Below, one piece after another: positions 1 to 11,261 of a stretch of DNA of 64,000 nt. Position 1 is the first letter of the stretch, and each line of letters begins with the position of its first letter. The DNA is from Choristoneura fumiferana. Lineage: Eukaryota > Arthropoda > Insecta > Lepidoptera > Tortricidae. A program made the position numbers and the translations under genes. Under the pieces are notes generated by a model, which saw only the letters and a program-made list of their open reading frames with translations, was not told where the DNA came from and searched no databases. The stretch is from positions 15,981,269 to 16,045,268 of the forward strand of contig NC_133482.1 of NCBI RefSeq assembly GCF_025370935.1, in the 5' to 3' direction.

Positions 1-3000
1 GACTAATACCTGATACGGCGGGTAAAGTATGAGTTGTAGACGTTGTAGTCTTATGGTGCAGTGTCATGTAAATGATCTGGCAGATCTACATAGGAAAATG
101 AGCTGGGAACTTAGGTAGAAAATTTAGATAGGGTGAGTATGAAATTTCATTGCAAGATGTTCTAATTGATTTATTTATACTGATAACCTGGCAGCAGGGT
201 AGTCCAATATCCAAGACGTTTCCAAATCATTGAATGAATCAGTTGTACCTTGTTACTGTACATAGTAGCCTACTGGAACAGGTAGATTTAGTGAGTGATT
301 TTATTAATAATATAAGGAAACATCTTCTATACAATTAAATTTTACTTGTGTTTGGCAACTATAAGTAATGCAGGTAATCCTGTTTCCTGTGCTGCTTGAT
401 GTGTATTGTATTGTTATATGGAATAGATTATGAATTTATAGGTTTATGCGATTACATTCTGGTTGAAGAGCCTATTTTCTGTGTGTATTTTGAACTTAGG
501 TATGGTTTGGTAGTTTAAGTATCTGGGGGCACGGCATTACCAAGTTGAGTTAAACAAACATTGATAGGAAAAGAAAATACTAGGTACATAAAAAATAAAA
601 ATAAAAATAAAAAATTATTAGGTAATTTGCATTCTTTAAGTTCAAAATACAAATTACAAGTTCATTTATTTTTCAATCAGAGGTGAAATCAGGTGGATAT
701 AAATGACAGGTTATTTTCAGTAACACTATGTTGTGCCATAAGGCATACAGATAGTCACAGTTTCACATGCAGCATACTTCTTATGGACAATTAACAATTC
801 ATAAATTTCAAAATACATATCTACCTCATAATACTATCTATCTATCTCTATCTATAACAGCCCTTATAGCGCCCGTCTTCGGTCATAGGCCTCCTCTCTA
901 CTTTTCCAGTCTTGCCTATTCATTGCCACTCGCATCTAGTTTACGCTAGCTTGTTGCCGGATATTGTCTGTCCATCTTTTGGTGATCGTCCTCTACCGCA
1001 GGTGTTAGCACGGGGTCTCCACTCCAGGACTCTCATAATACTATATTATTATTATTATTATTGAAATAATACACTAGCAGCTCTTAGAGCTGATGCGTGT
1101 ACATCACTGCACTTGTGAAAAACAAAAACAAAACTCATACGAAAATATCCTCATCTCCTGAGAGTAAGGAGCGGTGTCCTAGCTCCCCATAAACAAGACA
1201 AATAGAGAAGCAATAAAAAATAAAAAATAAAAATTAAAAAACAAAAAATCTGATATTCGTGTCGAGATTCGAACTCGGGAGTCAAGCGCTGCTGGGGTTT
1301 GTGCCGCCGGTCGGTACCGCTCGGCCACGGCGACTTCTGAAGTGAGGAGCGAATTTATCGAGTCCTATCCGCTACGTGACGTACTCCCTCAAATGCAAGT
1401 AATTGCTTCCTTTCTTATTGCTGAGCCAAAAGTAGCAAACTAGGTTACTGTGTCTCTAACATATTCATCAACATTATAAAAAGCCTTCGCAACTAAAAAT
1501 TGTAGATAATGTTTTTTTTTAACTGTTTTACATTCCCTCCTTTTAATATTACTGCGGGAAGTTGTTGTATATTCTTGTTGCCATCCCGAAGAAACTTTTT
1601 GTCATCAAAGCGGTGTTATCAGGTTTGGTGTTAATTCTACCTAGCTGTCGCAAATTATTAGACTATACCTTATTACTGTTTAACTAGCGTTTTCGGCCTA
1701 ATTTAAGTAAGTCAGGTAAGAGTGAATTGAGGCTGTGTTCATATGTATTATTATTATAGCCTCCTTGTTTCCATTTTGAATCATAGAACATAATCATAGG
1801 TGCATGCATTGCATACTTAAATTAATTATTATACTTACATATGCATTTCAAAAGTACATAACATTCCATTTCATAATAAATAGCATTACAAATTTCACAA
1901 TTATTTTATACAAATAATTTAAATTTTATAAAACTTATTCATAAATTAACTCAAAAAAAATGTTTATAGGTATGTATGTAAATAGTAGTAAGTAATTTAG
2001 ATAATGCATTATTCAGATAGTTGGTCCAGGTAGAGTGGGCACAGATGTTTCTGTTTGTCTTGCGTGCTCGAGTAGTGTTGTTATGGTTAATAAAATTGGG
2101 TGCAGTTGGTATAGTCACTTTAAAATTGTCTGGATGATGGGAGTTCGTAGGGGGTGTGGCGGAACATTTGGTGCTTGGTGGTAGTTATTTTGGTGCAATG
2201 GGTTTTATAACTTAGTTTTCTTCGGAGCAACAGTAAAATTAATTAAGAATTACAAAATAAAATGTAGATGGAATAATAGTATGTTATTTCAAGAAGTTAT
2301 TCTTGAGTCTAGAAAAAAATATGGGACATGTGTTTTGCTGGAGGACATTTCTATTATTTGAGTTGTTTCTGGAAATAATTCGGTTTTTTTTATAAATGTA
2401 TAAAAATATTATTCCTATGTCAGAGTGGCGTGTTAAAAGGGGGGGCCCATGAGAGTATTATATGTGATTGAGAACAGGGGTAGAGGGTTTAGTAAAGGTG
2501 CGAAAGAGCGCGAGAGGAAGAATGTTTCTGAGGGGATTCAAAATAAGACGAGTGGAAGAAATAAGGTATCCAGTATATGTGGGGCTCTGATGTTGGAATT
2601 TTATTTGACTTATTGACATTTGAACCGGAACCATTACACTCAACAAACAAAGCCCATGGGTGTAGAAGTTAGGAGTAAGCCAAAAAAAAAAAAAAAAAAA
2701 AAAATGGCAAAATGCAGTTAAATTGCCGCCCATGAAGTTTTCACATTCAACACAACATGATACTAGAACCCTACACGTAGCAATGACGATGCGTGATATT
2801 GTATAATCTCTACTATGATTGAGAATGAAACCCTCAGCATTATTATGAATTTTATGATTACGGGACGACACTAAAATTAAGTTGAATGAGAGGGCACTTG
2901 TACTCTTGCAAAAGGCTTGGTAAAAGATGGAACCTAACAAATTTGTATTGTTTTTTTTTAAAATCATTTTTATCGGATATAATCCGAAGTAATAGATAAT

Positions 3001-3847
3001 GACACTACTTTGTTATAACAATAAGCGGGGAACTGGGAGTAAGGTGAATGAGGTTCAGGGACTGGAGATGGTTGCTTTGAAATGGCCTTTAAAGCAATGG
3101 TTTTAGACGCCGACGTTGAGCTTTGTTTTATGGAGGGACACGTTTGCGAAGGGCTTTGATCGTTAAAGGCAGAGCAAGATCGGGTCACTAGCTCTCGTGT
3201 ATGGGACCGGAGGAATCATTTACCCTCGCTGAAACAATAGTTCCTCGTGAAACCCTTTCAGCGTTATTTCTTGCAACTAAAATCTAGTTTTTGTGCCTTA
3301 GTAATTTTATTCTTGGTTGATTTTAAGACGAATTATATACAATATAACGTTACGTTATTGTTGCAACATACACCAAGCTAGGAGTGGTGCGATTGAGGAG
3401 AGAGGATTAGGTTGCACTGCTGGGATTGGTTCTGAAAGCAATGGATTTGGCCGCCGACGTTTGGCATTGTCTTTAGAAGGGACACATTGGTACTGATTTC
3501 GGTCGACAAAGGCAGAGCAAGACTGGGTCAAATACTTTTGTGTGTATCACTAGGATCGGGGTGAGCCTAGCACAACTCACTTTTCCTTTTGAGGCAAGAG
3601 TCACTCGTGAAACCCCTTCAGCGTCATTTCTGGCATGTGCGGACTTGATCATTCGCTCCTTGAGTAGTATCACTTTTACGATTGGTCTAAATACACACCA
3701 CTCAAAGATCTTGCCTGGAAGAAGTGAGGAGAGGCAATCATAGAAGGGGAAAATGTCAATAAGTTATTGTGGGCTGATGTTTTATTGGGTTTACAAATTC
3801 TACTCCAGCTAGATACATGTCCGCTTTCATAGAATTTGGGGGGCAAT
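1..3847 (+). mobile_element. Internal region (3' half) of a large non-coding LTR element, copy 1
   Basis: This stretch aligns almost base for base with 40,291-44,139, which lies inside the complete element at 33,102-46,509. It is therefore the 3' half of the internal region of a second copy, running off the left edge of the window. I see no open reading frame with retroviral (gag, pol, env) features; the longest frames are short and overlap on both strands. It carries nested older repeats: a LINE-like 3' end near 830-1,040 and a tRNA-like SINE head at 1,258-1,336. It ends in a G-rich polypurine-like tract (about 3,834-3,843) directly before the LTR. Confidence 0.75.
1258..1336 (-). mobile_element. 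tRNA-like SINE head nested in LTR element copy 1
   Basis: On the minus strand this reads as a tRNA-like segment: an A-box-like 'tggccgagcggt' is followed about 40 bases later by a B-box 'gagttcgaatctcg'. The pattern resembles a class II (Ser/Leu type) tRNA, but the fold is imperfect, and a near-identical copy lies at the homologous place at 41,555-41,637. It was therefore carried inside the larger element and is better read as a tRNA-derived SINE than as a tRNA gene. Confidence 0.55.
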
Positions 3848-6370
3848 TGTAACAATACGGCCTATGGTCCGTAATGTTTCGCCTTATGTGAACATAGGTT
3901 TATTAGGAGAGGCTAAACTAATTTATTAATTTTATTAAATAAAGGTAAATTATGAACAAATAAAGCTAATCTACCCATAAATATGCGAACGAGATTATTG
4001 GCAACATTAAACTATCCAGTACGAACGTGGAAATAGCGCGGCAGAGCCTTCCCTGCCCGACGCTATGGCCGCGGCCTGTTTCTACTATCGGTCGCCATTG
4101 TCGCCATTGTCGCCGGAATTGGGGTATAAATAGAAGCGCGCGAAAGGAGTGGGGATTCTTTTCTACGACACGGACTCGAGAGGTTCTCTCTGGGACACTT
4201 GATTTATTTCTATCGTATTTTTAAATTGTTTTGTGTTATTTTATAGTGAATTGGTGTGTGATTTCCCTGCTTTGTGTATCTTGGTACCGAAGGCTTTTGG
4301 TATTAGGGTATCCATTGCTGGGAATTGCGTATTAATTCATTATGGGGTTTGGGGATCACAATCAGTTGTGATTTTAAATATTTCTGGAATAGTAGAGGAC
4401 TTATCGAGTTTCGGCTCAGTAAAAGCCGATTCCTAGGGAATGGGAGCCAGGTCACCTAGCGGTGGTAACGGACAGGCTGACTTTCCCTGGGAACGTTCTT
4501 CAGTGTCAGTGTACGCCTATGGAGTAAGGGCGGGGTCTTGTATTATACCGGAAGAGACAGGCCTAATTTTCTCCCTGGGTTTTGGAGGGTTTGGGATGCC
4601 ATACCGGTGTCCTAAATCAACCAAGATCTTGTCCTCCTTATCTATTTATTTATCTATTCACACACTTATTCTTCGGCATCGGTATTTGTCTATCCCAATC
4701 CTAACACGACAGATACTGGTGAGCACACGGGTGATAGGCGTAGGAAACAGAGCCACCCACTCGACGTAGGGGTAATTTAGAATAGGCTCTCTCACTGCAC
4801 CTTGAGAGAGACTCCGCGAGTAATCTAAATGTGGAGCCCGGGCTTCTAGTTTGCTGTATCGTGTAGATTAGTTGGTTAGTTTAGAAGTAGGACTAGGATA
4901 TGGTAGGCTTGAATTGTGTTTACTTCCACTTGGTAAGGTGGAGGTTGAATTTGCTCTATCTATTTGATTTGATATTTATCTGTGTGTGTCAATTGTGTTT
5001 ACTTCCACTTGGTAAGGTGGATGTTGTATTTGCTCTATTTTATTTTATTTGACTTTACTTGTGTGTGTGTTAATTGTGTTTTCTTTCCATTAAACTATAC
5101 AGCTACTTACCAATTTGCCTAAGGCTGCTTTAAAGCTTGCCTGCTACATTCAGAACCTAGCCATACTCATGGCGACATACTTACATAAATATAGACAACT
5201 AAATGACTGACCTTGACGTCCGACGAATGAAGGGTTTCGGCGTTTCACTTTTCATTCAATGTCCTAAGTTACAAACGCTAGTAGCCTCAAATACAAGTGA
5301 GACAAAATAATTCAACAACTCACAATGGAATAATATTTTATTTGCTGAAAGTAGAATCTCCTTTGAAGACTGTGGTCGTTCCTGACAATGGACCTTGGAT
5401 TGAATGAACCTGTAGTGGCTATTAATATCAACTATTTCAATAAGTAATAAGGCTCTATTTTTCTTCTGTAAACTTACAATGTAAGTCATATTGATTAAGA
5501 CTAAGGCAGAGCAAGTCAGTGGTTAGCCGGTACCAGGTGATCCGGAAACTACTCATTAATCAATATAATAAAGCACTATAACTTATCTCTACATTCTGCT
5601 GAAGTTGGGTTTGTTACTACAGGAGTATTGTGATCACGGGTTTGATCCAGGAACAGCCTCAGGCTATAATTGACTTCCCTTTGAAATGTCCTCTCTTATA
5701 ACATAAAGATATGTTTTATTTCCTAACAAGGAAGAGGTAGTATGCTCCTTCAGGGCTAACGCAGAGGAGGCGTGTCCAGTACGGGGCGAAGGCCACTTTC
5801 AGAGGCGGGGAGTGGGCCTCTGAACTTTAGCTGCGAAATAAAATACCTTCTTCCACACGAACATATCATAGACTATTGACAGACTACTTTAAACAATTAA
5901 CTACATTCTTCATTTGTTCTTCTTTTATCTTCTCTTTATTATTTAGTTAAATTATATAATAAGTGAGCTCTTTTCCCATTAAACTAAAGGGTTACTTTTA
6001 GGACACAGTAGGGTTATACTAGACCGCTAGACTTGGCTTTTTTGGTTTAAATCTTTTATAATCTTTTTGGTTTTTAAATAATAAAAATAAATCGGTTAGT
6101 AATAGAGTAAGTAGGTAGAGTTTAAATTAGTTTAAGGTCTAATTATTAGTTCTTTTTAAAACCCAATTGTTACAATGGTTTTGTATTTTAGACCGCCATA
6201 TTTTTTTTCGCGCAGGCCAATTATTAAAATTTAAGGCAAATCTTTTTGTTTTTTTTCTGTATTTGCTATGGAACATGATAAGTAATTAATAAATAAATTC
6301 GGTTCTGTAGGTAGGACTAAATAATTTAGGTTAAGAGTTTAAAGTTCTAGTTTAGGCGGCATTCGTTATA
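3848..6370 (+). repeat. LTR (3') of large element copy 1
   Basis: It begins TGTAAC directly after a G-rich tract and ends near 'attcgttata', matching the LTRs at 44,140-46,509 and 33,102-35,497. The homology is very high up to about 6,010. The last 350 bases are clearly diverged and contain extra sequence, so this is an older or different subfamily copy. The LTR contains a 9-bp tandem repeat (tcgccattg) at 4,092-4,114, a TATA box at 4,125-4,133, an imperfect tandem duplication at 4,911-5,080 and AATAAA-type signals near 5,837. Non-coding; the 109-codon frame at 4,440-4,769 is discussed under rejected items. Confidence 0.75.
4092..4133 (+). promoter_or_regulatory. Putative LTR promoter: tcgccattg repeats plus TATA box
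   Basis: Two tandem copies of the 9-mer tcgccattg, plus a partial third, sit just upstream of 'ggggtataaatag'. The same arrangement occurs in the other two LTRs (about 33,363-33,414 and 44,379-44,430), each with three full repeats. A TATA box in the first 300 bases of an LTR is expected for U3 transcription. The GCCAT core matches the known Pho/YY1 binding core; that it binds such a factor is inference. Confidence 0.6.
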
Positions 6371-6860
6371 ACGGATTTTTTAAGTGTTTGTAAATTTTAA
6401 TTGAACTTGTTAGTTTATCTAGTAGTTTAATAGAGAATGGTGAATATTTGTAAAATGTTGGCTAAATAAACCCCTTTTTAATACAAAACTTTTCCATCAG
6501 TTGTATATAAAACAGCACCTTGTTTATTTACGTTGGGTAAAGAAATTTGATTAAAGTTAATTTTAAACAATTTTTCAGAACATGAAAGTGTAACCGTGCA
6601 TTACTCATTTTCAAATAACAAATTAGACCTAAACTCGCATGTCTATTAAAAATCTTGTAATTAAAAGCGATTCGATGTTCTCGGGCTAATACATAGAGCC
6701 CATTCCTTTAAAGGGGGAATAAAATGTGAATTTGGACGGTTTGTAACTGTAGTTATGTATTAAACAGTAAACTTATTAATAAATAAGTTCTATTATTTTA
6801 TTAGTATAGTTGCCGGTAAGTCGGGCATATCAATCTTTAAGTTATAAAATTGTTCTTTTT
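6371..6860. other. AT-rich intergenic sequence, nothing recognised
   Basis: AT-rich sequence between the end of LTR copy 1 and the repeat pair starting near 6,866. It has no open frame of note, no inverted ends and no recognised repeat. Confidence 0.5.
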
Positions 6861-6865
6861 ATATT

Positions 6866-8165
6866 AATGTGTAATAAGTTTTTCTACATGTGTGTCTGTC
6901 TGTCCGTCTGTGCACCATAGTCTTAACGGGTCGCCCATTTGATTTGCGGATTGTTTTATTTGAAAGCAGTGTTTTTTAGCGATCGTTACATAGACAATTT
7001 TTCACAATCGGTCCACCGTTTTTGAGATATTGAACTTTTAAGTATGTCGCTATTTCATTCCATTCGGTGACCTAATAGGCCAATGAATGGCAGAATAAAG
7101 CTGAAATTAAATCATTAGAGTTGCAGGCAAACAATGGATGTACGTGGCAAGTTGCCGCTAATTATGCAGGTTCTAAGGGTGCCAAATTATTGCTGATGTC
7201 TCTGATTTTCATGTGTATTTTGAGCCCCCGACGCAATTAAAGTCCCCGAAACCTTCAACTCTGCACTTCAAACTTCAATAGGTTTCTTCAAAAACGGCTA
7301 AACCGACTTTGACGAAACATGTCGTAAGAACCATGGCTACTTAAAACCCTGCATTAAATCAAATATAAAAACCGCATTCAATCATCGGTTCACCTGTTTA
7401 AGAGCTACGGTGCCACAGACAAACTCGTATTATTACAACTGAGGGGACAACTGTGAGTTATGCACTTTGTACTCTATACGGTACTTAAGAAAGAAATGTA
7501 TTATTTATAGAGTTTGCATTAACGGTCACCGGGTCTCACCAGGATCGTTAAATAAAATTTGTTACTATGTGTAATAAGTTTGACTACTATGTGTGTCTGT
7601 CTGTCCGTCTGTGGCACCGTAGCTCTTAAACGGGTGGACCGATTTGAATGCGGATTGTTTTATTTGAAAGCAGGTTTTCTAGCGATCGTTCATAGACATG
7701 TTTCATCACAATCGGTTCAGTTTTTGAGATATTGAACTTTTAAGTATGTCTGCTATTTCATTCCATTCGGTTTCTAATAGGCCAAAATATAGGAAACTTT
7801 AGCTGAAATTAAATCATTAGAGTTGCAGGCAAACAATGGATGTACGTGGCAAGTTGCCGCTAATTATGGCGTTCTAAGGGTGAGGCCAAATTATTGTTTC
7901 TGATTTTCATGTGTATTTTGAGCCCCCGACGCAATTAAAGTTGGAAAACCCCCGACTTTGTCACTTCAAACTTCAATAGGTATCAAGACTAAGAACCATG
8001 GCTGAAAACCTTGCTTTCAAATATAAAAACCGCATTCAAATCGGTTCACCTGTTTAAGAGCTACTGCCACAGACACACACATACAGACACACAGATCACA
8101 TAGCGGTCAAAAAACACCCCCTCTGTGTGTGTATGTGTGTATGTCTGTGGCACCGTAGCTCTTAA
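6866..8165 (+). repeat. Two tandem copies of a ~590-bp element with inverted ends
   Basis: Two direct copies (about 6,866-7,440 and 7,567-8,150) share long stretches, for example around 7,060-7,180 and 7,770-7,890. Each unit starts with 'ctgtggcaccgtagctctta' (or a variant) and ends with its reverse complement, so each has inverted ends of about 45-50 bp. A third start begins at 8,135, and another end occurs at 11,097-11,145. No transposase frame is visible. This looks like a non-autonomous foldback-type or MITE-like lepidopteran repeat; I cannot name the family. Confidence 0.6.
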
Positions 8166-8392
8166 ACAATGCTTCAACGAGGTATTTTTTTGACAAAAGA
8201 CAGTTTTTCCAATATTCATTAAATCAGCCAGAAGACGTCCACTGCTGAACAAATAGAACGCCACAAGTAATGAACACAACTTTATTTTACACACCTTTTT
8301 TTTAGGTTAGGTTATTGTTGTTTCTCCTGTTAAAAAACATTTCTCTCTTTCTGTTTGAGAGGCCATAGGTCAAACCACTAGGCTTTTAGAAA
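8166..8392. other. Short intergenic stretch, nothing recognised
   Basis: Apart from the third partial element start at its left edge I see no gene or recognisable repeat here. Confidence 0.4.
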
Positions 8393-8702
8393 CTCATCAT
8401 CATCATCCCAGTCTATAACGTCCCACTGCTGGGCACAGGCCTCCTCTCAGAACAAGAGGGCTTGGGCCGTAGTTCCCACGCGGGCCCAGTGCGGATTGGG
8501 AACGTCACACGCACCATTGAATTGCTTCGCAGGTTTGTGCAGGTTTCCTCACGATGTTTTCCTTCACCGCAAAGCTCGTGGTAAATTTCAAATGTTATTC
8601 CGCACATGAATTTCGAAAAACTCAGAGGTGCGAGCCGGGGTTTGAACCCACGACCCTCTGCTTGAGAGGCGATAGGTCAAACCACTAGGCCACCGCGGCT
8701 TT
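8393..8702 (-). mobile_element. tRNA-derived lepidopteran SINE
   Basis: Read on the minus strand, the element starts with a tRNA-like head: A box 'tggcctagtgg' and B box 'gtgggttcaaacccc', both close to the polymerase III consensus. A body of about 200 bp follows, and it ends in a short trinucleotide tail ((atg)n, seen as catcatcat at 8,393-8,407). A diverged fragment of the same body occurs at 18,560-18,690 and, reversed, at 60,625-60,760. Length and structure fit a typical complete SINE. Confidence 0.75.
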
Positions 8703-8945
8703 TAGAAACTAACGGAAACTAATCCAAAAAACGTCAGTTCCAATAGTTTATACCCACTTCAAACTACTTTAGGAGTAGACTCGGACCGAACTAGTATTTA
8801 ATAACAGAGATATATCATGTCTCCGCCATTCACGATTCATAGTCGTGAGAACTTTCAATTAGTAAGTTGAACTCTGTACCTGGAGTGAAGCCAAGCGATG
8901 GTGCGAAAGGGAGACAGTTACAGAAGGCGAGGAAAACTGAAGTGG
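8703..8945. other. Intergenic, nothing recognised
   Basis: No gene, tandem repeat or known repeat end recognised between the SINE and the LINE fragment that follows. Confidence 0.4.
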
Positions 8946-9175
8946 CATCAGCCGATTGTCATCCTGTGGAATCGCTTCATCATTATAAGCCCAAAGACGT
9001 CCACTTTTGCACAAACGTCTTCCTTAGAACGGCACAATGGAGACAACTTGCCACTTGCATCCTGTTGTTGCCCGTAAAGTGTGTGACCGAGTGAAGAGAG
9101 ATGTGACCCGTCCATTGCCACTTCAACCTGCATGTCCTTCAAGCTATATCGATGACTTTTGTTGGGCCCGCAAGC
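8946..9175 (-). pseudogene. RTE-type LINE 3' end fragment
   Basis: On the minus strand this is a diverged copy of the sequence that ends many lepidopteran RTE-type retrotransposons: the reverse transcriptase C-terminus, then a short tail. It shares the 'gacgtccact' element with the fragments at 9,246-9,560, 9,725-9,915 and 29,100-29,420. Frames are broken, so it is a dead 5'-truncated insertion. Confidence 0.5.
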
Positions 9176-9289
9176 TCAGGGAGCCCCTCGGACTTTTACT
9201 TACAAACTATAAATGACAAATCTGGAGTACCGTTTAGTTGGGGCCCTAGTTTATTTTTTGCCCCAGGGCCTTTTGATACCTAACTACGC

Positions 9290-9560
9290 CACTGCTTTTG
9301 TTCTTCGGCAAATTTCCGTACTCTGGATTTGATCGCACCAAGAAACTCCACGGACTCCAAGAAACGTTGGAGCAGACGAGTCCTCGAATGGAGACCACGG
9401 AAAGACGGGAAAACGTAGTGTAGGGCGTCCTGAGGCACCTTAAGAGGATCGCTGGCGAGGGGCTGAAGACAGAGTGTTGTGGCGCGCCATGGAAGAGGCC
9501 AATGTCCAGCAGTGGACTGCTGTAGGCTGATGATGATGATGATGAAGAAACTCCGGTGGA
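9290..9560 (+). pseudogene. RTE-type LINE 3' end with (gat)n tail
   Basis: The conceptual translation keeps traces of the C-terminal RTE reverse transcriptase signature (a Trp-Arg segment, then Glu-Ala-x-Val-Gln-Gln-Trp-Thr), followed by stop and the (gatgat)n tail at 9,528-9,545. Several frames are broken. A second very short tail of the same family, in the same orientation, is at 9,610-9,650. Confidence 0.55.
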
Positions 9561-9724
9561 TGCTAGTGGCGAGTTGTCGTTCACTGTGGCGTTCTAAGGG
9601 AGAGACTTTTGTTCAGCAGTGGACGTCTTCCGGCTGATGATGATGATAAAGAAACTCTGATCATAACACTTCCTATAGTTCTTTGCGTGACTCTGAGCCA
9701 TGAAAATTATTCCAAATACCTACA

Positions 9725-9915
9725 TAAATGACAATGCCTTTACTGCAGATCGGCAAGCGCAGCGTAGGACGTCCACCAACGAGATGGACGCATGTCCTGG
9801 TTAAAGCTGCAGACTCACGGAGTATGCAGGCCGCTTTCAACCGAAGCGACTAGAAGGCTACGGGGACGGCCTATGTCCAACAGTGGACGGCCTACGGCTC
9901 ATTATGATGATGATG
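9725..9915 (+). pseudogene. RTE-type LINE C-terminal fragment with (gat)n tail
   Basis: An almost intact frame reads QIGKRSVGRPPTRW, then ends TAYVQQWTAYG, before a (gatgat)n tail. This is the recognisable extreme C-terminus of lepidopteran RTE endonuclease/reverse transcriptase proteins. It is 5'-truncated, as is usual for LINE insertions. About 280 bases after it (9,916-10,192) hold nothing I recognise. Confidence 0.65.
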
Positions 9916-10192
9916 ATTCCGTACCTTAACGTTTTCACTGCCATAAAAAATAATTTGTGACTAAGTAGGTATATAATATTTTTTCACCCTGCTGCACCTT
10001 TCTCCACTGTGTTCACTGGTCCCAATGCCGTATGATATTCGCGAACTACCCACATAAATCCTATTATTCAATCGAGAATGCGTCGACAGCCAAAACTCAC
10101 AATTTTCCAAGGACTCGGGCGCAGCCATTTTCACAATAATCAGATATTGTTTGCCGGGTTTGACGTGCGCCAGATTTTTTCGGATTGGTAGC

Positions 10193-10324
10193 TAACAATT
10201 TTCGACCAGTTGATATAGACCCTGTTAATCCCACCTCCAAAAAGCGCAGTATTTGTGCTGCTATGTTCCGGCGTGGAGAGTTAAGGCAGTCGGTGGAGTC
10301 CTATTGACTGGTCGAAAATTGTTA
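10193..10324. mobile_element. Small MITE with perfect 18-bp inverted ends
   Basis: TAACAATTTTCGACCAGT at 10,193-10,210 is the exact reverse complement of 10,307-10,324. The outer TA at both ends fits a TA target-site duplication, which would leave 16-bp terminal inverted repeats and a 128-bp element. TA duplication and size suggest a Tc1/mariner-mobilised MITE; no transposase is present. Confidence 0.7.
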
Positions 10325-10327
10325 TTT

Positions 10328-10396
10328 AGTCATAATGCAATGTTAGTCATAATGTAATATGTTAGTCATAATGTAATGTTAGTCATAATGTAATGT
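10328..10396 (+). repeat. Short tandem repeat, unit about 17 bp
   Basis: Four imperfect copies of 'gttagtcataatgtaat' with small length changes, lying between the MITE and the 130-bp minisatellite. Confidence 0.8.
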
Positions 10397-10440
10397 TTGA
10401 CATAACTCTTTTTTTCTCTGAAACCATTTATTTTTCAGAA

Positions 10441-10890
10441 TTATTTTTTATAGAGTGTACTAGTGTGCTGGACATCCTGGCTGCAGCATCAGCTCATCGT
10501 GTTGCCACCATTGCATTGTATGTAGAATCAAATACTGATCAAAAGGAATTAAACACGACATATCTGCTATTATTTTTTCAAGAGTATACTGGTGTGCTGA
10601 ATATCCTGGCTGCAGCATCAGCTCGTCGTGTTGCCACCACTGCATTGTATGTAGAATCAATTACTGATCAAAACGAATCCAAACACGACATATGTGCTAT
10701 TATTTTTTATAGAGTGTACTATTGTGCTGGATATCCTGGCTGCAGCATCAGCTCATTCTGTTGCCACCATTGAATTGTTTGTAGAATCAAATACTGATCA
10801 AAACGAACCCAAACACGATATATCTGCTATAGTTTTATTAAGAGTGTACCTACTAGTGTTCTGGATATCCTGGCTGCAGCATCAGGCCGA
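10441..10890 (+). repeat. 130-bp minisatellite, about 3.4 copies
   Basis: Unit starts are marked by 'gagtgtac' at 10,453, 'gagtatac' at 10,582, and 'gagtgtac' at 10,712 and 10,842, giving periods of 129, 130 and 130. Each unit contains the conserved block 'atcctggctgcagcatcag'. Each unit also encodes a similar peptide (core DILAAASA), but the 130-bp period moves it to another frame, so the array cannot be read as one repeat protein today. No recognised family. Confidence 0.8.
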
Positions 10891-10984
10891 GATTCCATAA
10901 TCTTGCGTAGCTATATAGCATACATGGGTGCTTCAAATTATAGGTCCCAAATATGTTTGAAAGTAAAGTAAATATCCATTATGC

Positions 10985-11255
10985 GTCTAAGAGTCCTACC
11001 GCAGCGAACAAAAGATCTGGTGATCTTGAAACGGCTGAACCGATTTTGATAAATCATGTCTAAGATCCATCGCTAGAAAACCAGCTTTCAAATAAAAAAA
11101 ACCGCATTCAAATCGGTCCACCCGTTTAAGAGCTACGGTGCCACAGACAGACACACAGACACACAGACACACAGACACACAGACATACAGACACACAGAC
11201 ACACAGACACACATAGCGGTCAAACTTATAACACCCCTCTTTTTCGTCGGGGGTT
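10985..11255 (+). repeat. Partial element end with (acagacac)n tract
   Basis: It contains the same end sequence as the 6,866-8,165 units (aaccgcattcaaatcggt...ctacggtgccacag), then a run of acagacac repeats (11,143-11,212) and the terminal block 'cgtcgggggttaa'. It appears to be one end of a related element. Directly after it the Ty3/gypsy remnant begins. Confidence 0.55.
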
Positions 11256-11261
11256 AATAAA

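Noticed and set aside
1258..1336. Possible tRNA-Ser/Leu gene
   Set aside because: A and B boxes are good, but the segment is duplicated inside a mobile element and the fold is imperfect; called a SINE head instead.
2458..2967. 169-codon minus-strand frame in LTR element copy 1
   Set aside because: It runs through a homopolymer tract (poly-Phe) and breaks in the homologous copy at 42,745-43,211.
4440..4769. 109-codon frame repeated in all three LTRs (also 33,724-34,053 and 44,737-45,066)
   Set aside because: The LTR copies are so similar that any frame would be shared. The protein has no recognisable domain and its second half is low-complexity 'SLSIYLSIH'. No evidence of selection can be seen.
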